Assembly (NCBI GenBank): GCA_034670405.1
Contig: JAXDDX010000167.1
Coordinates: forward strand, 91,001-155,000
DNA length: 64,000 bases
DNA from: Hoplostethus atlanticus
Lineage: Eukaryota; Chordata; Actinopteri; Trachichthyiformes; Trachichthyidae
Direction of reading: 5' to 3'
Every line of letters begins with the position of its first letter. Within the stretch, counting starts at the first letter, position 1. Below, in pieces: positions 42,581 through 54,000 of this stretch. Made by a program: the position numbers and the translations under genes. The notes beneath the pieces were generated by a model that did not search any database, had not been told where the DNA came from, and saw only the letters and a program-made list of their open reading frames with translations.

Positions 42581-42959
42581 CAGCGCTAATAAAATCAAAG
42601 CCGAAACAAAAAGGTAAACCTCCTGTCTATCAGCACCAGAGCAGCTGGTCCAGACCTTGTGTGTGTGTGTGCAACTGTGTGTGTGTATGTGCATATACAT
42701 GTATGTGTGTGTGTGTGTGTGTGTGTGTGATGACTGACAGGGTTGAGGGTCATTGAGCACTCAGGAAGCCGTGCAGACCCCATGACTTTCCACAGGAAGT
42801 AGGCACACACCCTGGGTGCGCGTACCCTCAGCCCCCCCAACGAAAGGACCAGGCTCCGGCCGCTCTACTTTCCAATCCCCCTGCTATGCAGCACAAATTC
42901 AATAATGAACCTTTGTCCAAACACTGAGTTTGAGCTCCATCACTGCCCCGCTGCATGAT

Positions 42960-42992
<33 letters not shown>

Positions 42993-43072
42993 AAAAGAGA
43001 GTCCAGCCAGCTGTGAGTTTTCGTCAATCCTGTCTTTCACTGAGCCCCTTAAACCCCTCGAGAGGAGTCAGC

Positions 43073-43129
<57 letters not shown>

Positions 43130-43505
43130 GTGACTCGCAGGAATATGCCAATGTATCCTTGAGTGCTGTTGGGGAGGGGAGGGGAGGGGGGGGGGGCAGA
43201 GGGAAGAGGAAATTTAAAGGGGGAGGGCAAGAGAGAGAATGGGAGGCTGATGGTCCGCCAGGAGTTTTACAACACAGGAAACTGCAGTAGTAAGACTATA
43301 ACAACAACAACCACCGAGACAGGAGAATCTCTTGTGTGTGTGTGTGTGTGTGTGTGTGTGAGCCAAAACAAGGCACAGAAGAAGAGGACTTAGGGAAGGG
43401 GGGAATTAACATGTTTGCTCTCGTGATCAGACGCATTTGAACTTCCCACGAGAAAGACGGTGAGTTCCCAGGGCATTTGTTCTGCAGACGTAACACTGTG
43501 AAGGA

Positions 43506-43543
<38 letters not shown>

Positions 43544-45486
43544 TGCTGAGGCATTTCATTAATCAGCAGTATTAAAGTATAGGGGTGTGTCTGGGAAGCA
43601 GGTAGTGTTACACACCTGACCGTGAGAGCAGAGACAGGAATGTCTATCTGTCAAACACACACACACACACACACACACATCAGCTGACTTACCCTGACTT
43701 GACAGATAAGCTCTCACTGCATCTGTTTACATGTAAACAGTCTCAGTGCAGTGGGACTTGCATGAGATGAGACTTGAATTATTCTACTGTCAAATAAACA
43801 AATCATTCTTCCCTTTGAAAGCAGAAAATCAACACAGTCCTGTTGTACATGTTGTCATGTCTGTGTTTGATCATGGAGACGTTTTCCTCTTTGTGTGCTG
43901 CCCCCTGTACTTGGAAGCCACTGGATGCAGTTGATGACAGTGCCTTGCCTTTTACTTACTAGAGAGACATTTCAGACTCAGCATTGTGATTTGTTTCACG
44001 GGTCACTTTTAAATAATCCACCATGTATAGGCTACGTTCTGATAAATTCATACATTGGGTTTCTGGTACTATGCACCTTATAAATAGAACCGACTGCAAA
44101 GCAAATGGCATCACAGTTTCTATGATGTTTGAGGTTTGATTTTTATGAAAGTGAAAGTCTCTGTAGGTTGGTAACTGAATTGTATTGTATATATTTTTTT
44201 CCTTTTCCTGTTTTATATCATGTTTGTTGTTCTGGGGTTTCTCTTGAAAAAGATCTTGATCCCAATGAGACTAAAGATTCATTCATTGATTCATCTGAGT
44301 CTTATTGAATCTGTTCTCCCCTGCATGTACCATGTCAGCACACTGGCCCCGCGTCCTGCTCACCGAGGGCCGTGCAGACAGGCAGTTATTCGTCAGATCT
44401 CTCTCATACATTACAAAGGACAGCCGGTATCTCTGTTTTACAATTTACTAGTAGCCTCTCAATGAGAGCGAGGGATCAAAGAGCCAGCGGACCAAATCGC
44501 ATTTCACGGGGTGTGTAACTTGCAATAGGAGTCGGAGAGGGGGGAAATACGCATGGAGGTCTTGTCTCCATGCCTGGATGTCTGCATAACCCGAATAAAT
44601 AACCTTCCAATCTGCTTCCACTGATAGGAAACTATTTACACTGGGTCTATTTGGTACAGTCCCACTTTAAATGCAGTTTTCCGCAGGTCTTTAACACCTA
44701 AATGGTATATTGCTTCATGCGTTGGTATATTGCTACGTCACTCGACAAATCATCCAAACAGACTAAGATCAGAAATGACTTGCATTTAAGGGAAGCTGAA
44801 ACACATGAAAAGTGATGACTAAGTAATAATCCCTAATGGGAAAAAGATCCTTACAATATTACTATATAATAATATAATGTAATCCTATTAATATTGCATT
44901 TTTCTGTAGGGGCTTGTTCTGTGTCTTTGGTGCTCAATAGTCAGTTTATCCTTCTTTATGGTATTTTATTTTGTTACTTTCTGACAGTAAGCATGTGGAA
45001 CATTTTTTTTCTGAGTTTTCCTGTAAGAGGGTAAACTTGTTCCCCGCACAGGGTTTCTGATATCATGATAACGGACTGACTGACCTGTTGCATATTTCTG
45101 GAGATCCACGTCTCCAGCAGCAGATCCAGTCTCTTCCTGTGATATTTCCCGGTGGTTTTCACAGCTATGAACAAGTCCGCCGGGGAGAGCTCCTCCACCG
45201 GGCCGGGGGGAGGGCTGCTCTGCGGGGGACCGCTTACCGCTCTCCTCCCCCGGGCTAGTTTACTGAAGTACGCCGAGAAAACTTTCCCCCCGGATCCACT
45301 GCTGGCTGCTAGAGGCTCCTTGCTTCCGTTGTCCAAACTCCTGAGAGGAAGAACATCCAGCACCAGGCTGCTTGGGTGTCCAACAGCGGCCACGAGCATC
45401 GCGGTCACCAGCAGACAGGTGACTGTAACCGCACCACCTCCTGCTGAAGTGATGGTGCATTTTAGTCCCCTGGCACTTTTCAACAT
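39001..45486 (-). CDS. LFNG: lunatic fringe, beta-1,3-N-acetylglucosaminyltransferase (LFNG), 8 exons, 368 aa
   Basis: Fringe enzymes extend O-fucose on Notch EGF repeats with GlcNAc in the Golgi and so tune ligand choice. Exons in coding order on the minus strand: 45486-45085, 42399-42351, 41885-41783, 41671-41518, 40735-40650, 40556-40397, 40304-40219, 39067-39001. All phases agree (1107 nt). Features: type II signal anchor about residues 18-36 ([17 protein letters not shown]), a stem region, then the glycosyltransferase-31 fold starting DLFIAVKTT. The metal-binding triplet DDD is at 191-193 in [23 protein letters not shown] is at about 241-251, and the conserved [10 protein letters not shown] (277-286) holds the likely catalytic Asp. 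The family C-terminal block [15 protein letters not shown] is present, ending SLRRP. Length is close to human LFNG (379). Strings such as SDGTFM (where human, from memory, has SGGHFM) and YGTTENNRN are unusual. LFNG rather than MFNG/RFNG is chosen from the N-terminus and the IQCE/TTYH3 linkage. Confidence 0.94.
42538..43541. repeat. CA/GT microsatellites in LFNG intron 1
   Basis: Separate arrays at about 42538-42578, 42702-42729, 43075-43128, 43334-43360 and 43508-43541, plus a GA patch at 42959-43000 and a G run at about 43170-43197. The rest of the 2.7-kb intron shows no other structure. Confidence 0.93.
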
Positions 45487-45720
45487 GATGACTGGACTAT
45501 TGGTTTTATAACTTGATGCATTGATAGAGGAAGGTAACAGGCAATGCTTGAGTCCTCCAGCCTAAAACACCTCTACAACACCGCAGTTACAGCCCTCCAT
45601 GTCGGACTGAACTCCACTTGGGGCTCGTTGGCAGCTATATAGTGTGTAGTTACAAACCACACCAGTAGGCGGAGCGGTCTCATGTTCAGCCAATGGTTGC
45701 TTTGAGCGCTCAGTGTGGGC
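45487..45720 (-). promoter_or_regulatory. LFNG: LFNG core promoter with TATA and CCAAT elements
   Basis: On the minus strand, the complement of 45641-45636 is a TATATA box (cactatatagc), about 150 bp before the start codon. An inverted CCAAT box (ATTGG on the minus strand, 45694-45690) lies about 50 bp upstream of it. This spacing suits a focused TATA promoter with a start near 45605. Inferred from motifs only. Confidence 0.5.
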
Positions 45721-45888
45721 GGGGTTAACCAGCAAAGAGGCGGGTGTGCTTTTGAGCGTCCAGTGCTGTTTGGCGTGATGATTTATTTGAAACATTTATA
45801 TTAAGCGAGCATCCTCTCTCTCCCCTCTCTCTCCCCTCTCACCTCGTCTCTATCTGTTTGTGTCTGTCTATCTGTAGTGTAGCCAATT

Positions 45889-45936
<48 letters not shown>

Positions 45937-45939
45937 CAA

Positions 45940-47060
45940 ATAAAATCAAAAAGCATTTATATAGCACATTTCGTACATTAAGATGCAATGCACTGTGCTT
46001 CACATCAGATAAAAAAGTGCACATATACAAAGTGGAGAAAGGTAAAAGATTAAAATGAATACTAAAAGATTAAAAGAAGAGACACAAAGTGATTCAAATC
46101 TAAAAAAAAATAAATCAATCAAATCAAATCCCATTTATTTGTATAGCCCTCACCCACGGTTACAGTCTCAAAGGGCTTCATAATGCCCATAGTGTGAGAA
46201 CAATAAATGGTGGCACACGACACCCCCCAACCTCTTCTGTCTTCTTGGACAGACCTGAGAGCAGTGCATTTCAATAGTCCAGTCTGCTTGCAATAAAAGC
46301 ATGCACAAGTTTCTCTGTATCAGGGAGAGAGAAAAGATCCGAGGTCTGCAATGTTCTTCAAGTTATGTTCCTTATATGTGGTTTGAAAGTTAAGGCTCAA
46401 ATGTCTTGCCTGAGAGGCAACTCAGTTAGTTGTGAGGTCACTTTTTCCCTCTGCACCCCTTGGATCAAATATTAAAACCTCTGTTTTATTCTGGTTGAGT
46501 TGGAGGAAGTTTTGTGTCATCCATACATTTATGTCAGAGATATATATGTTTATAAGGCCATCAAGAGGGCTAAGATTTTCTGGTGCAACCGCTATTTAAG
46601 TAAACAGTAACGGGCCCAGAATTGAGCCCTGCGGCACTCCACATGGGAGGTTCATTCTTTCTGAGGAGAATTTATTGAAAGAGACAAAATAGATCAGTTA
46701 GATAGGACTGCAACCACTTAAGAGAGAGGCCTACCCACTTTTCCAATATGTCAATAAGACGTTGAGAGAGTCCAAAAAAAAGAGTTTGGATCAACGGTGT
46801 CGAAAGCTGCACTTAGGTCTAAAAGAACGAGAGCAGAGTTTTCTTCTATCGCAAGGTCGTTCACAACCCTCACCGGAGCAGTTTCAGTCAAGTTATTACT
46901 GATTAGGTAGTCTGTCAGTTGAATGTACACCAGTTTCTCCATAACTTTGCTGAGAACTGACAGATTGGATAATGGTGTATAGTTGCTGAGGGTGGCTGAG
47001 TCCAGAGGGGTCTTTTTCAGGAGTGGTCGTATAGCAGCAGTCTGCAAGGAATGGTTTATA
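45940..47060 (-). mobile_element. old L2/Rex1-like LINE relic
   Basis: On the minus strand, 47047-46790 reads AAIRPLLKKTPLDSATLSNY, then a VMEKLVYIQLTDYL block and LVLLDLSAAFDTVD, which are RT blocks of the L2/Rex1 type. About 46635-46605 gives the VPQGSILGP block, and about 46540-46470 gives [20 protein letters not shown] typical LINE 3' end (complement of tatatagcacatttcgtac) lies at 45958-45980. Internal deletions and frameshifts make it dead. At about 46115-46200 another repeat (ttatttgtatagccct...) may be inserted within it. Confidence 0.7.
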
Positions 47061-47159
47061 ACAAACAGAGAGACACCCGTAAACTTTTTTTTTTTTTTTT
47101 ACAAAATGTGTTTGCTTCAAAGGCCTCTATGAAAAAGAACCATAGTAATCCTGCAATAC

Positions 47160-47800
47160 ATTTTAGGAGGATACTATAGATATCACAGCAAAACTAAGAT
47201 CCATAAAGGGAATAAAGGGAAAATGCCAGTAAATACAGTAAAGCTACTATAAACTCACTTTTCAGTACCACAGACACATTCTAAGTCTCTATAGGAATAG
47301 TATAGTGTTCTTGTTAGGGAACGTGATGTTTATGATAAAGTGGGATGTTATAGGGCATTGCCTGAGATGAAAGCAGCAATTATCCTCGTTGGAAAGCAAC
47401 ATGCCTGAAGTTCCTCAGTGTGCAAGCCAGGCAGCAGATTCTCCAAGTGGACAGATGTTGAAGAAAACCATGACATTGGAGTGTGTGTGTAGTACTGCCA
47501 ACTCCATGCATACAAGAGAGAGAGAAATGCCGAGCAGCCAGGTTGCCAGATCCAACCATTTGAGGAATGTTTCCTTTCTAACAATGTGTGGTTTGTCTGT
47601 GCTGATTTCTCTGCTATGGGATATGTGTGCAGATCCCTTACAAAAAATAACTAGGCTGTAATAAATGTTGGAAAGATGCTATACAAGTATCTAAAATGTA
47701 CCATGAAGTACAAGAAGGTCACTATAAACTCACTATTGAGTACCACCGACACATTATAAGTCCCTATAGGAATATGTAGAGGTATTAGAGCGGCTTTTCA
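47160..47800. repeat. locally duplicated unclassified repeat
   Basis: A segment with actataaactcactttt...gacacattctaagtctctatagg (about 47249-47310) reappears at about 47722-47785 with a few changes. Between the copies is unrelated sequence. This may be part of an unrecognised transposon with internal direct repeats. Confidence 0.45.
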
Positions 47801-48650
47801 TCTGGGGAGCTCATCACTCGTCATGTGTTGACCTACAGTATCTAACGCAATCTAACTTTGTCAGTTACTAAAGTTTCCGTGGAGGATTAAGTCACTTTAA
47901 TGACTAACTGCTCAAAGCAGATGGGTCTGTGAATGCTTCCCCTATAGTTGGGAGTTTTGGTTTCATGGCTATTTCTGTTTTAGGTTTTGAGTATTATTCT
48001 GGTAATAGTGACTAAAATTATTCTTATTTGAATGCTTGTTGAAAGTGGAAATGACACATACTGTCCTAAATGTATATGGGTGTGAATTTTGTAAAAAAAA
48101 AAAAAAAGGTGTTAATTTCATTTTTGCAGTTCTTTCCACTGTGGTGGCACATTTCTTACCGTGTTGGGCCAACACTGAAAGAACAAGGATGGAGAAACAT
48201 TTTGAAGGAGAGAGTGAGTGAATAGGTGCAAGAAGGGCAAGCTGGACCTCTCTGTTTTTCTTTTCCCATCTTCTGTCTGTCAAGAAAACCCTCTTCCCTC
48301 TTCTCCACATCCTCTATTCCTCTTGTTCAAGGACGAGAAGAAAGAACTGCCTTTACTTTCATCCCTCTGGAGATCATTTAGAGCAGAACAGCTGAATTGC
48401 ACATGCTCGCTCTCTCTCTCTGTCTCACACACACACACACACAGACACACACACACATACACACACACACACACACACACAAATTCACTCTTTTATGTGA
48501 GATTTAGTTTCTTTAAGCCATCAGTGCAACCACAGTGTGTGTGTGTGTGTGTGTGTGTGCAGAGTGTCGAGGTTGGTGAATGGATGTGGCTTGCAGCAAC
48601 TCTATTTACAGGCAAAGGCTCATCTGTGTAAGAAGCTGTGTGTGTGTGTG

Positions 48651-48686
<36 letters not shown>

Positions 48687-49037
48687 AGTGTTGATGCTGT
48701 CATTCTTCAGCTGTGAAACACTAATATACAAGGACAGTCGGGCCTCACACTCTTCCTCTCTCTCTCTTTCAGGGTTTTTTCATCTGTAGAAATCCGCTCT
48801 CACCCCCCGCCGCCCCCCTTTAATCCCTTCTCTCTTTGATTCCTGCTCCCCAAATCTCTATCTGTCTCTCTCCCCCTTTCTCTCTCTCTCTCTCCCTCTG
48901 TTTTTCCTGTCTCTCCTTGCGTTCTCTCCTCTAGATTTTTATCTCAGCGTCAATATGTTACAGAATTCAGAGTGCAAGGTCACAGTTTTCCAAGCCTCAA
49001 GTTGGGACTTTTCCCCCGTTTCCTCTCACTCTGCAAA

Positions 49038-49100
<63 letters not shown>

Positions 49101-49498
49101 ACATTCTTCAGCTCACAAAGTTCCTTTTATTTCCACGTTTAGATTAATTGGAGATCGACCACTGCCGAACATGGATAGTTCTGTGAAAAAGAGTCGTGTG
49201 ATTGGAAGTGGGAAGGAGAACAAACACAACAAAGACGCTTTCTTCCCCTCCTCTGCCAGAGCGAGGGATCACTCTGAGACCACATCAGGGGGAGAGGATG
49301 GAGGCATGAAGGGGGAGAGAGGGATGGAGCAAGTGATCAGGCATCAGGGGAGGAGGGATGTGTCCCAGGTCACAGTCTGGAAACGGGGCTCTGCGGCTGT
49401 CATGGCGTCAGTCATGGTTTTGGGGAATCCGGTGCACAATGTGATATTGATTTAAATCCAAAAAACATGAGTATCGGGAAACAATTCATCTGTTTGTG

Positions 49499-49545
<47 letters not shown>

Positions 49546-49602
49546 CTTTACTGCTTTACATACAATAAAAGAATGAGGCATGGTAGACTGGACAAAACAC
49601 AG

Positions 49603-49633
<31 letters not shown>

Positions 49634-49840
49634 GATGAAATCAATATCATATTTTCTATGATGGAAAAGCCTACTCTGCTGTGATTGTGTGTGTGTGTGT
49701 GTGTGTGTGCAGTATAAGATTAACATTCAACAGAAAGCAGTGTTCTCCAGTCCCAAGGACAGGCAATGAGAAACAGATTCTTTCATAGAGAACGAGCTGG
49801 ACCAACCCCACAGGGCCTCGACTGCCTCGACTCACCTAAC

Positions 49841-49887
<47 letters not shown>

Positions 49888-50003
49888 CTGTGCTTCTCTC
49901 CTTCCTCAGTATGTGCTTCACCATCTCTCTGGTACAGTGCCATAACAAGTCTTTTCCATCTTCTTTTCCACTGTGAACCACCGAACTGAGGAGGGATGCA
50001 GAG

Positions 50004-50058
<55 letters not shown>

Positions 50059-50444
50059 ATCATACCAAAGCTCCCTGTTCACTGCTTGTGTTTCTCATCA
50101 CTTCTGTTTTCATACTGTAACGATGCAATTAAAACCACATTAGCAGTGCACGGTGTGTGTGTGTGTGTGTGTAGGTGTGTGTGTGTAGGTGTGTGTGTGT
50201 GTGTGCTTTTTAATCTGGACCCTTTTCTGTCTTTTCATAAATAAATAAACCACAGACAACAGCAATTTCCTTTCGCTACACGATTCTTAACAAATTACAG
50301 TGTGTGTGTGTGTGTGTGTGTGTGTTCAGTAACAACGAAAGGTCTTGTCATCTTACACAGGATTGTACAGTCATGTGCTTCTCATTAAAATGCTTTCTTC
50401 AACATTGGATGACATGACACCCAGAGCTGTGTGTGTGTGTGTGT

Positions 50445-50490
<46 letters not shown>

Positions 50491-50833
50491 TCTGGGTCAT
50501 ATCCTACTGTTAATGTTGGTTAATGTCCTAAGGAAGAGCAGGACTTGTGTGTCAGTTCAGAATGAGAAGCTGTGGGGTTACATGACGATGACGACGATGC
50601 TGCTGCTGCTGCTGCTGAAGACGATGATGATGATGATCACAGCTCAGATCAATCAATGCTCAGATCCACTGAAGCTGCCGGCCAGAAAACAGTGTGAGTC
50701 ATAATCATATGATTAATCGAAAACAGGAATAAATCTTCATGGATGACCGAGCAGCTACTTATACAAAGCTGATTAACGTGGACCATGTGAGTCCATTAAA
50801 TTATATCACAGCTACACATACCACCCAGCGCGC

Positions 50834-50891
<58 letters not shown>

Positions 50892-51000
50892 TGCTTCCCA
50901 GGAGCAGTTCTAGACAGTGTATGATGTGAGGAACTGAAGCGCAGAATCTCTGATCACAAGATTTCACCACAGTTAACTTAATGAGTCTGCTGTACAAAGC
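47800..51000. other. gene-free stretch dominated by microsatellites
   Basis: No exon chain or known protein motif was seen. CA/GT arrays occur at about 48428-48480, 48536-48559, 48648-48681, 49038-49100, 49505-49540, 49602-49632, 49687-49709, 50009-50056, 50300-50325, 50430-50489 and 50834-50890. A CT array is at 49842-49882, and short GCT/ATG triplet runs are near 50600-50637. Confidence 0.6.
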
Positions 51001-51006
51001 TGTTTG

Positions 51007-54000
51007 AGAGACAGACAGGGAGAGTGAGGCCGAGACAGACTGGGAGAGCGAGGCCGAGACAGACAGGGAGAGAACGAGGCCTAGACAGACAGGAAGAGCG
51101 AGGCCGAGACAGACAGGGAGAGCGAGGCCGAGACAGACAGGGAGAGCGAGGCCGAGACAGACTGGGAGAGCGAGGCCGAGACAGACAGGGAGAGCGAGGC
51201 CGAGACAGACTGGGAGAGCGAGGCCGAGACAGACAGGAAGAGACGAGGCCTAGACAGACAGGGAGAGCGAGGCCGAGACAGACAGGGAGAGCGAGGCCGA
51301 GACAGACAGGGAGAGCGAGGCCGAGACAGACTGGGAGAGCGAGGCCGAGACAGACAGGAAGAGAACGAGGCCTAGACAGACAGGGAGAGCGAGGCCGAGA
51401 CAGACAGGGAGAGCGAGGCCGAGACAGACAGGGAGAGAGCAAGGCCCAGACAGACAGGGAGAGAGCGAGGCCCAGACAGACGGGGAGAGCGAGGCCCAGA
51501 CAGACAGGGAGAGCGAGGCCGAGACAGACAGGGAGAGCGAGGCCCAGACAGACAGGGAGAGAGCGAGGCCCAGACAGACGGGGAGAGCGAGGCCCAGACA
51601 GACAGGGGGAGCGAGGCCGAGACAGACAGGGAGAGCGAGGCCGAGACAGACAGGGAGAGAGAGGCCGAGACAGACAGGGAGAGCGAGGCCCAGACAGACA
51701 GGGAGAGAGCGAGGCCCAGACAGACGGGGAGAGCGAGGCCGAGACAGACAGGGAGAGCGAGGCCGAGACAGACAGGGAGAGCGAGGCCGAGACAGACTGG
51801 GAGAGAGCGAGGCCCAGACAGACAGGGAGAGCGAGGCCGAGACAGACAGGGTGAGCGAGGCCGAGACAGACAGGGAGAGAGAGGCCGAGACAGACAGGGA
51901 GAGCGAGGCGGAGACAGACGGTGAGAGCGAGGCCGAGACAGACTGGGAGAGCGAGGCCCAGACAGACGGGGAGAGCGAGGCCGAGACAGACTGGGAGAGC
52001 AAGGCCCAGACAGGGAGAGAGCGAGGCCGAGACAGACAGGGAGAGAACGAGGCCGAGACAGACAGGGAGAGCGAGGCCGAGACAGACAGGGAGAGCGAGG
52101 CCGAGACAGACTGGGAGAGCGAGGCCCAGACAGACGGGGAGAGCGAGGCCGAGACAGACTGGGAGAGCAAGGCCCAGACAGGGAGAGAGCGAGGCCGAGA
52201 CAGACAGGGAGAGAACGAGGCCGAGACAGACAGGGAGAGCGAGGCCGAGACAGACAGGGAGAGCGAGGCCGAGACAGACTGGGAGAGCGAGGCCGAGACA
52301 GACAGGGAGAGCGAGGCCGAGACAGACGGGGAGAGCGAGGCCCAGACAGACAGGGAGAGAGCGAGGCCCAGACAGATGGGGAGAGCGAGGCCCAGACAGG
52401 GAGAGAGCGAGGCCGAGACAGACAGGGAGAGAACGAGGCCGAGACAGACAGGGAGAGCGAGGCCGAGACAGACAGGGAGAGCGAGGCCGAGACAGACTGG
52501 GAGAGCGAGGCCCAGACAGGGAGAGAACGAGGCCTAGACTGACAGGGAGAGCGAGGCCGAGACAGACAGGGAGAGCGAGGCCGAGACAGACTGGGAGAGC
52601 GAGGCCGAGACAGACAGGGAGAGCGAGGCCGAGACAGACAGGGAGAGCGAGGCCCAGACAGGGAGAGAGCGAGGCCGAGACAGACAGGGAGAGAACGAGG
52701 CCTAGACAGACAGGGAGAGCGAGGCCGAGACAGACTGGGAGAGCGAGGCCCAGACAGGGAGAGAGCGAGGCCGAGACAGACAGGGAGAGAACGAGGCCTA
52801 GACAGACAGGGAGAGCGAGGCCGAGACAGACAGGCAGAGCGAGGCCCAGACAGGGAGAGTGAGGCCGAGACAGACAGGGAGAGCGAGGCCGAGACAGACA
52901 GGGAGAGCGAGGCCGAGACAGACAGGGAGAGCGAGGCCGAGACAGACAGGGAGAGCGAGGCCCAGACAGGGAGAGAGCGAGGCCGAGACAGACAGGGAGA
53001 GCGAGGCCGAGAGAGACAGGGAGAGAGAGGCCCAGACAGACAGGGAGAGCGAGGCCGAGACAGACGGGGAGAGAGCGAGGCCCAGACAGACAGGGAGAGC
53101 GAGGCCGAGACAGACGGGGAGAGAGCGAGGCCCAGACAGACAGGGAGAGAGCGAGGCCCAGACAGACAGGGAGAGAGCGAGGCCCAGACAGACAGGGAGA
53201 GCGAGGCCGAGACAGACGGGGAGAGAGCGAGGCCCAGACAGACAGGGAGAGCGAGGTTGAGACAGACAGGGAGAGAGCGAGGCCCAGACAGACAGGGAGA
53301 GAGCGAGGCCCAGACAGATGGGGAGAGCGAGGCCGAGACAGACGGGGAGAGCGAGGTTGAGACAGACAGGGAGAGCGAGGTTGAGACAGACAGGGAGAGC
53401 GAGGCCCAGACAGACGGGGAGAGAGCGAGGCCCAGACAGACAGAGAGAGCGAGGCCGAGACAGACGGGGAGAGAGCGAGGCCCAGACAGACAGGGAGAGC
53501 GAGGCCCAGACAGACAGGGAGAGCGAGGCCAGACAGACAGGGAGAGCGAGGCCCAGACAGACAGGGAGAGAGAGGCCCAGACAGACAGGGAGAGCGAGGC
53601 CCAGACAGACAGGGGAGAGAGCGAGGCCCAGACAGACAGGGGAGAGCGAGGCCGAGACAGACAGGGAGAGCGAGGCCGAGACAGACTGGGAGAGCGAGGC
53701 CGAGACAGACAGGGAGAGAACGAGGCCTAGACAGACAGTGAGAGCGAGGCCGAGACAGACTGGGAGAGCGAGGCCGAGACAGACAGGGAGAGCGAGGCCG
53801 AGACAGACAGGGAGAGAGCAAGGCCCAGACAGACAGGGAGAGAGCGAGGCCCAGACAGACGGGGAGAGCGAGGCCCAGACAGACAGGGGAGAGCGAGGCC
53901 CAGACAGACAGGGAGAGAGCGAGGCCCAGACAGACAGGAAGAGAACGAGGCCTAGACAGACAGGGAGAGCGAGGCCGAGACAGACAGGCAGAGCGAGGCC

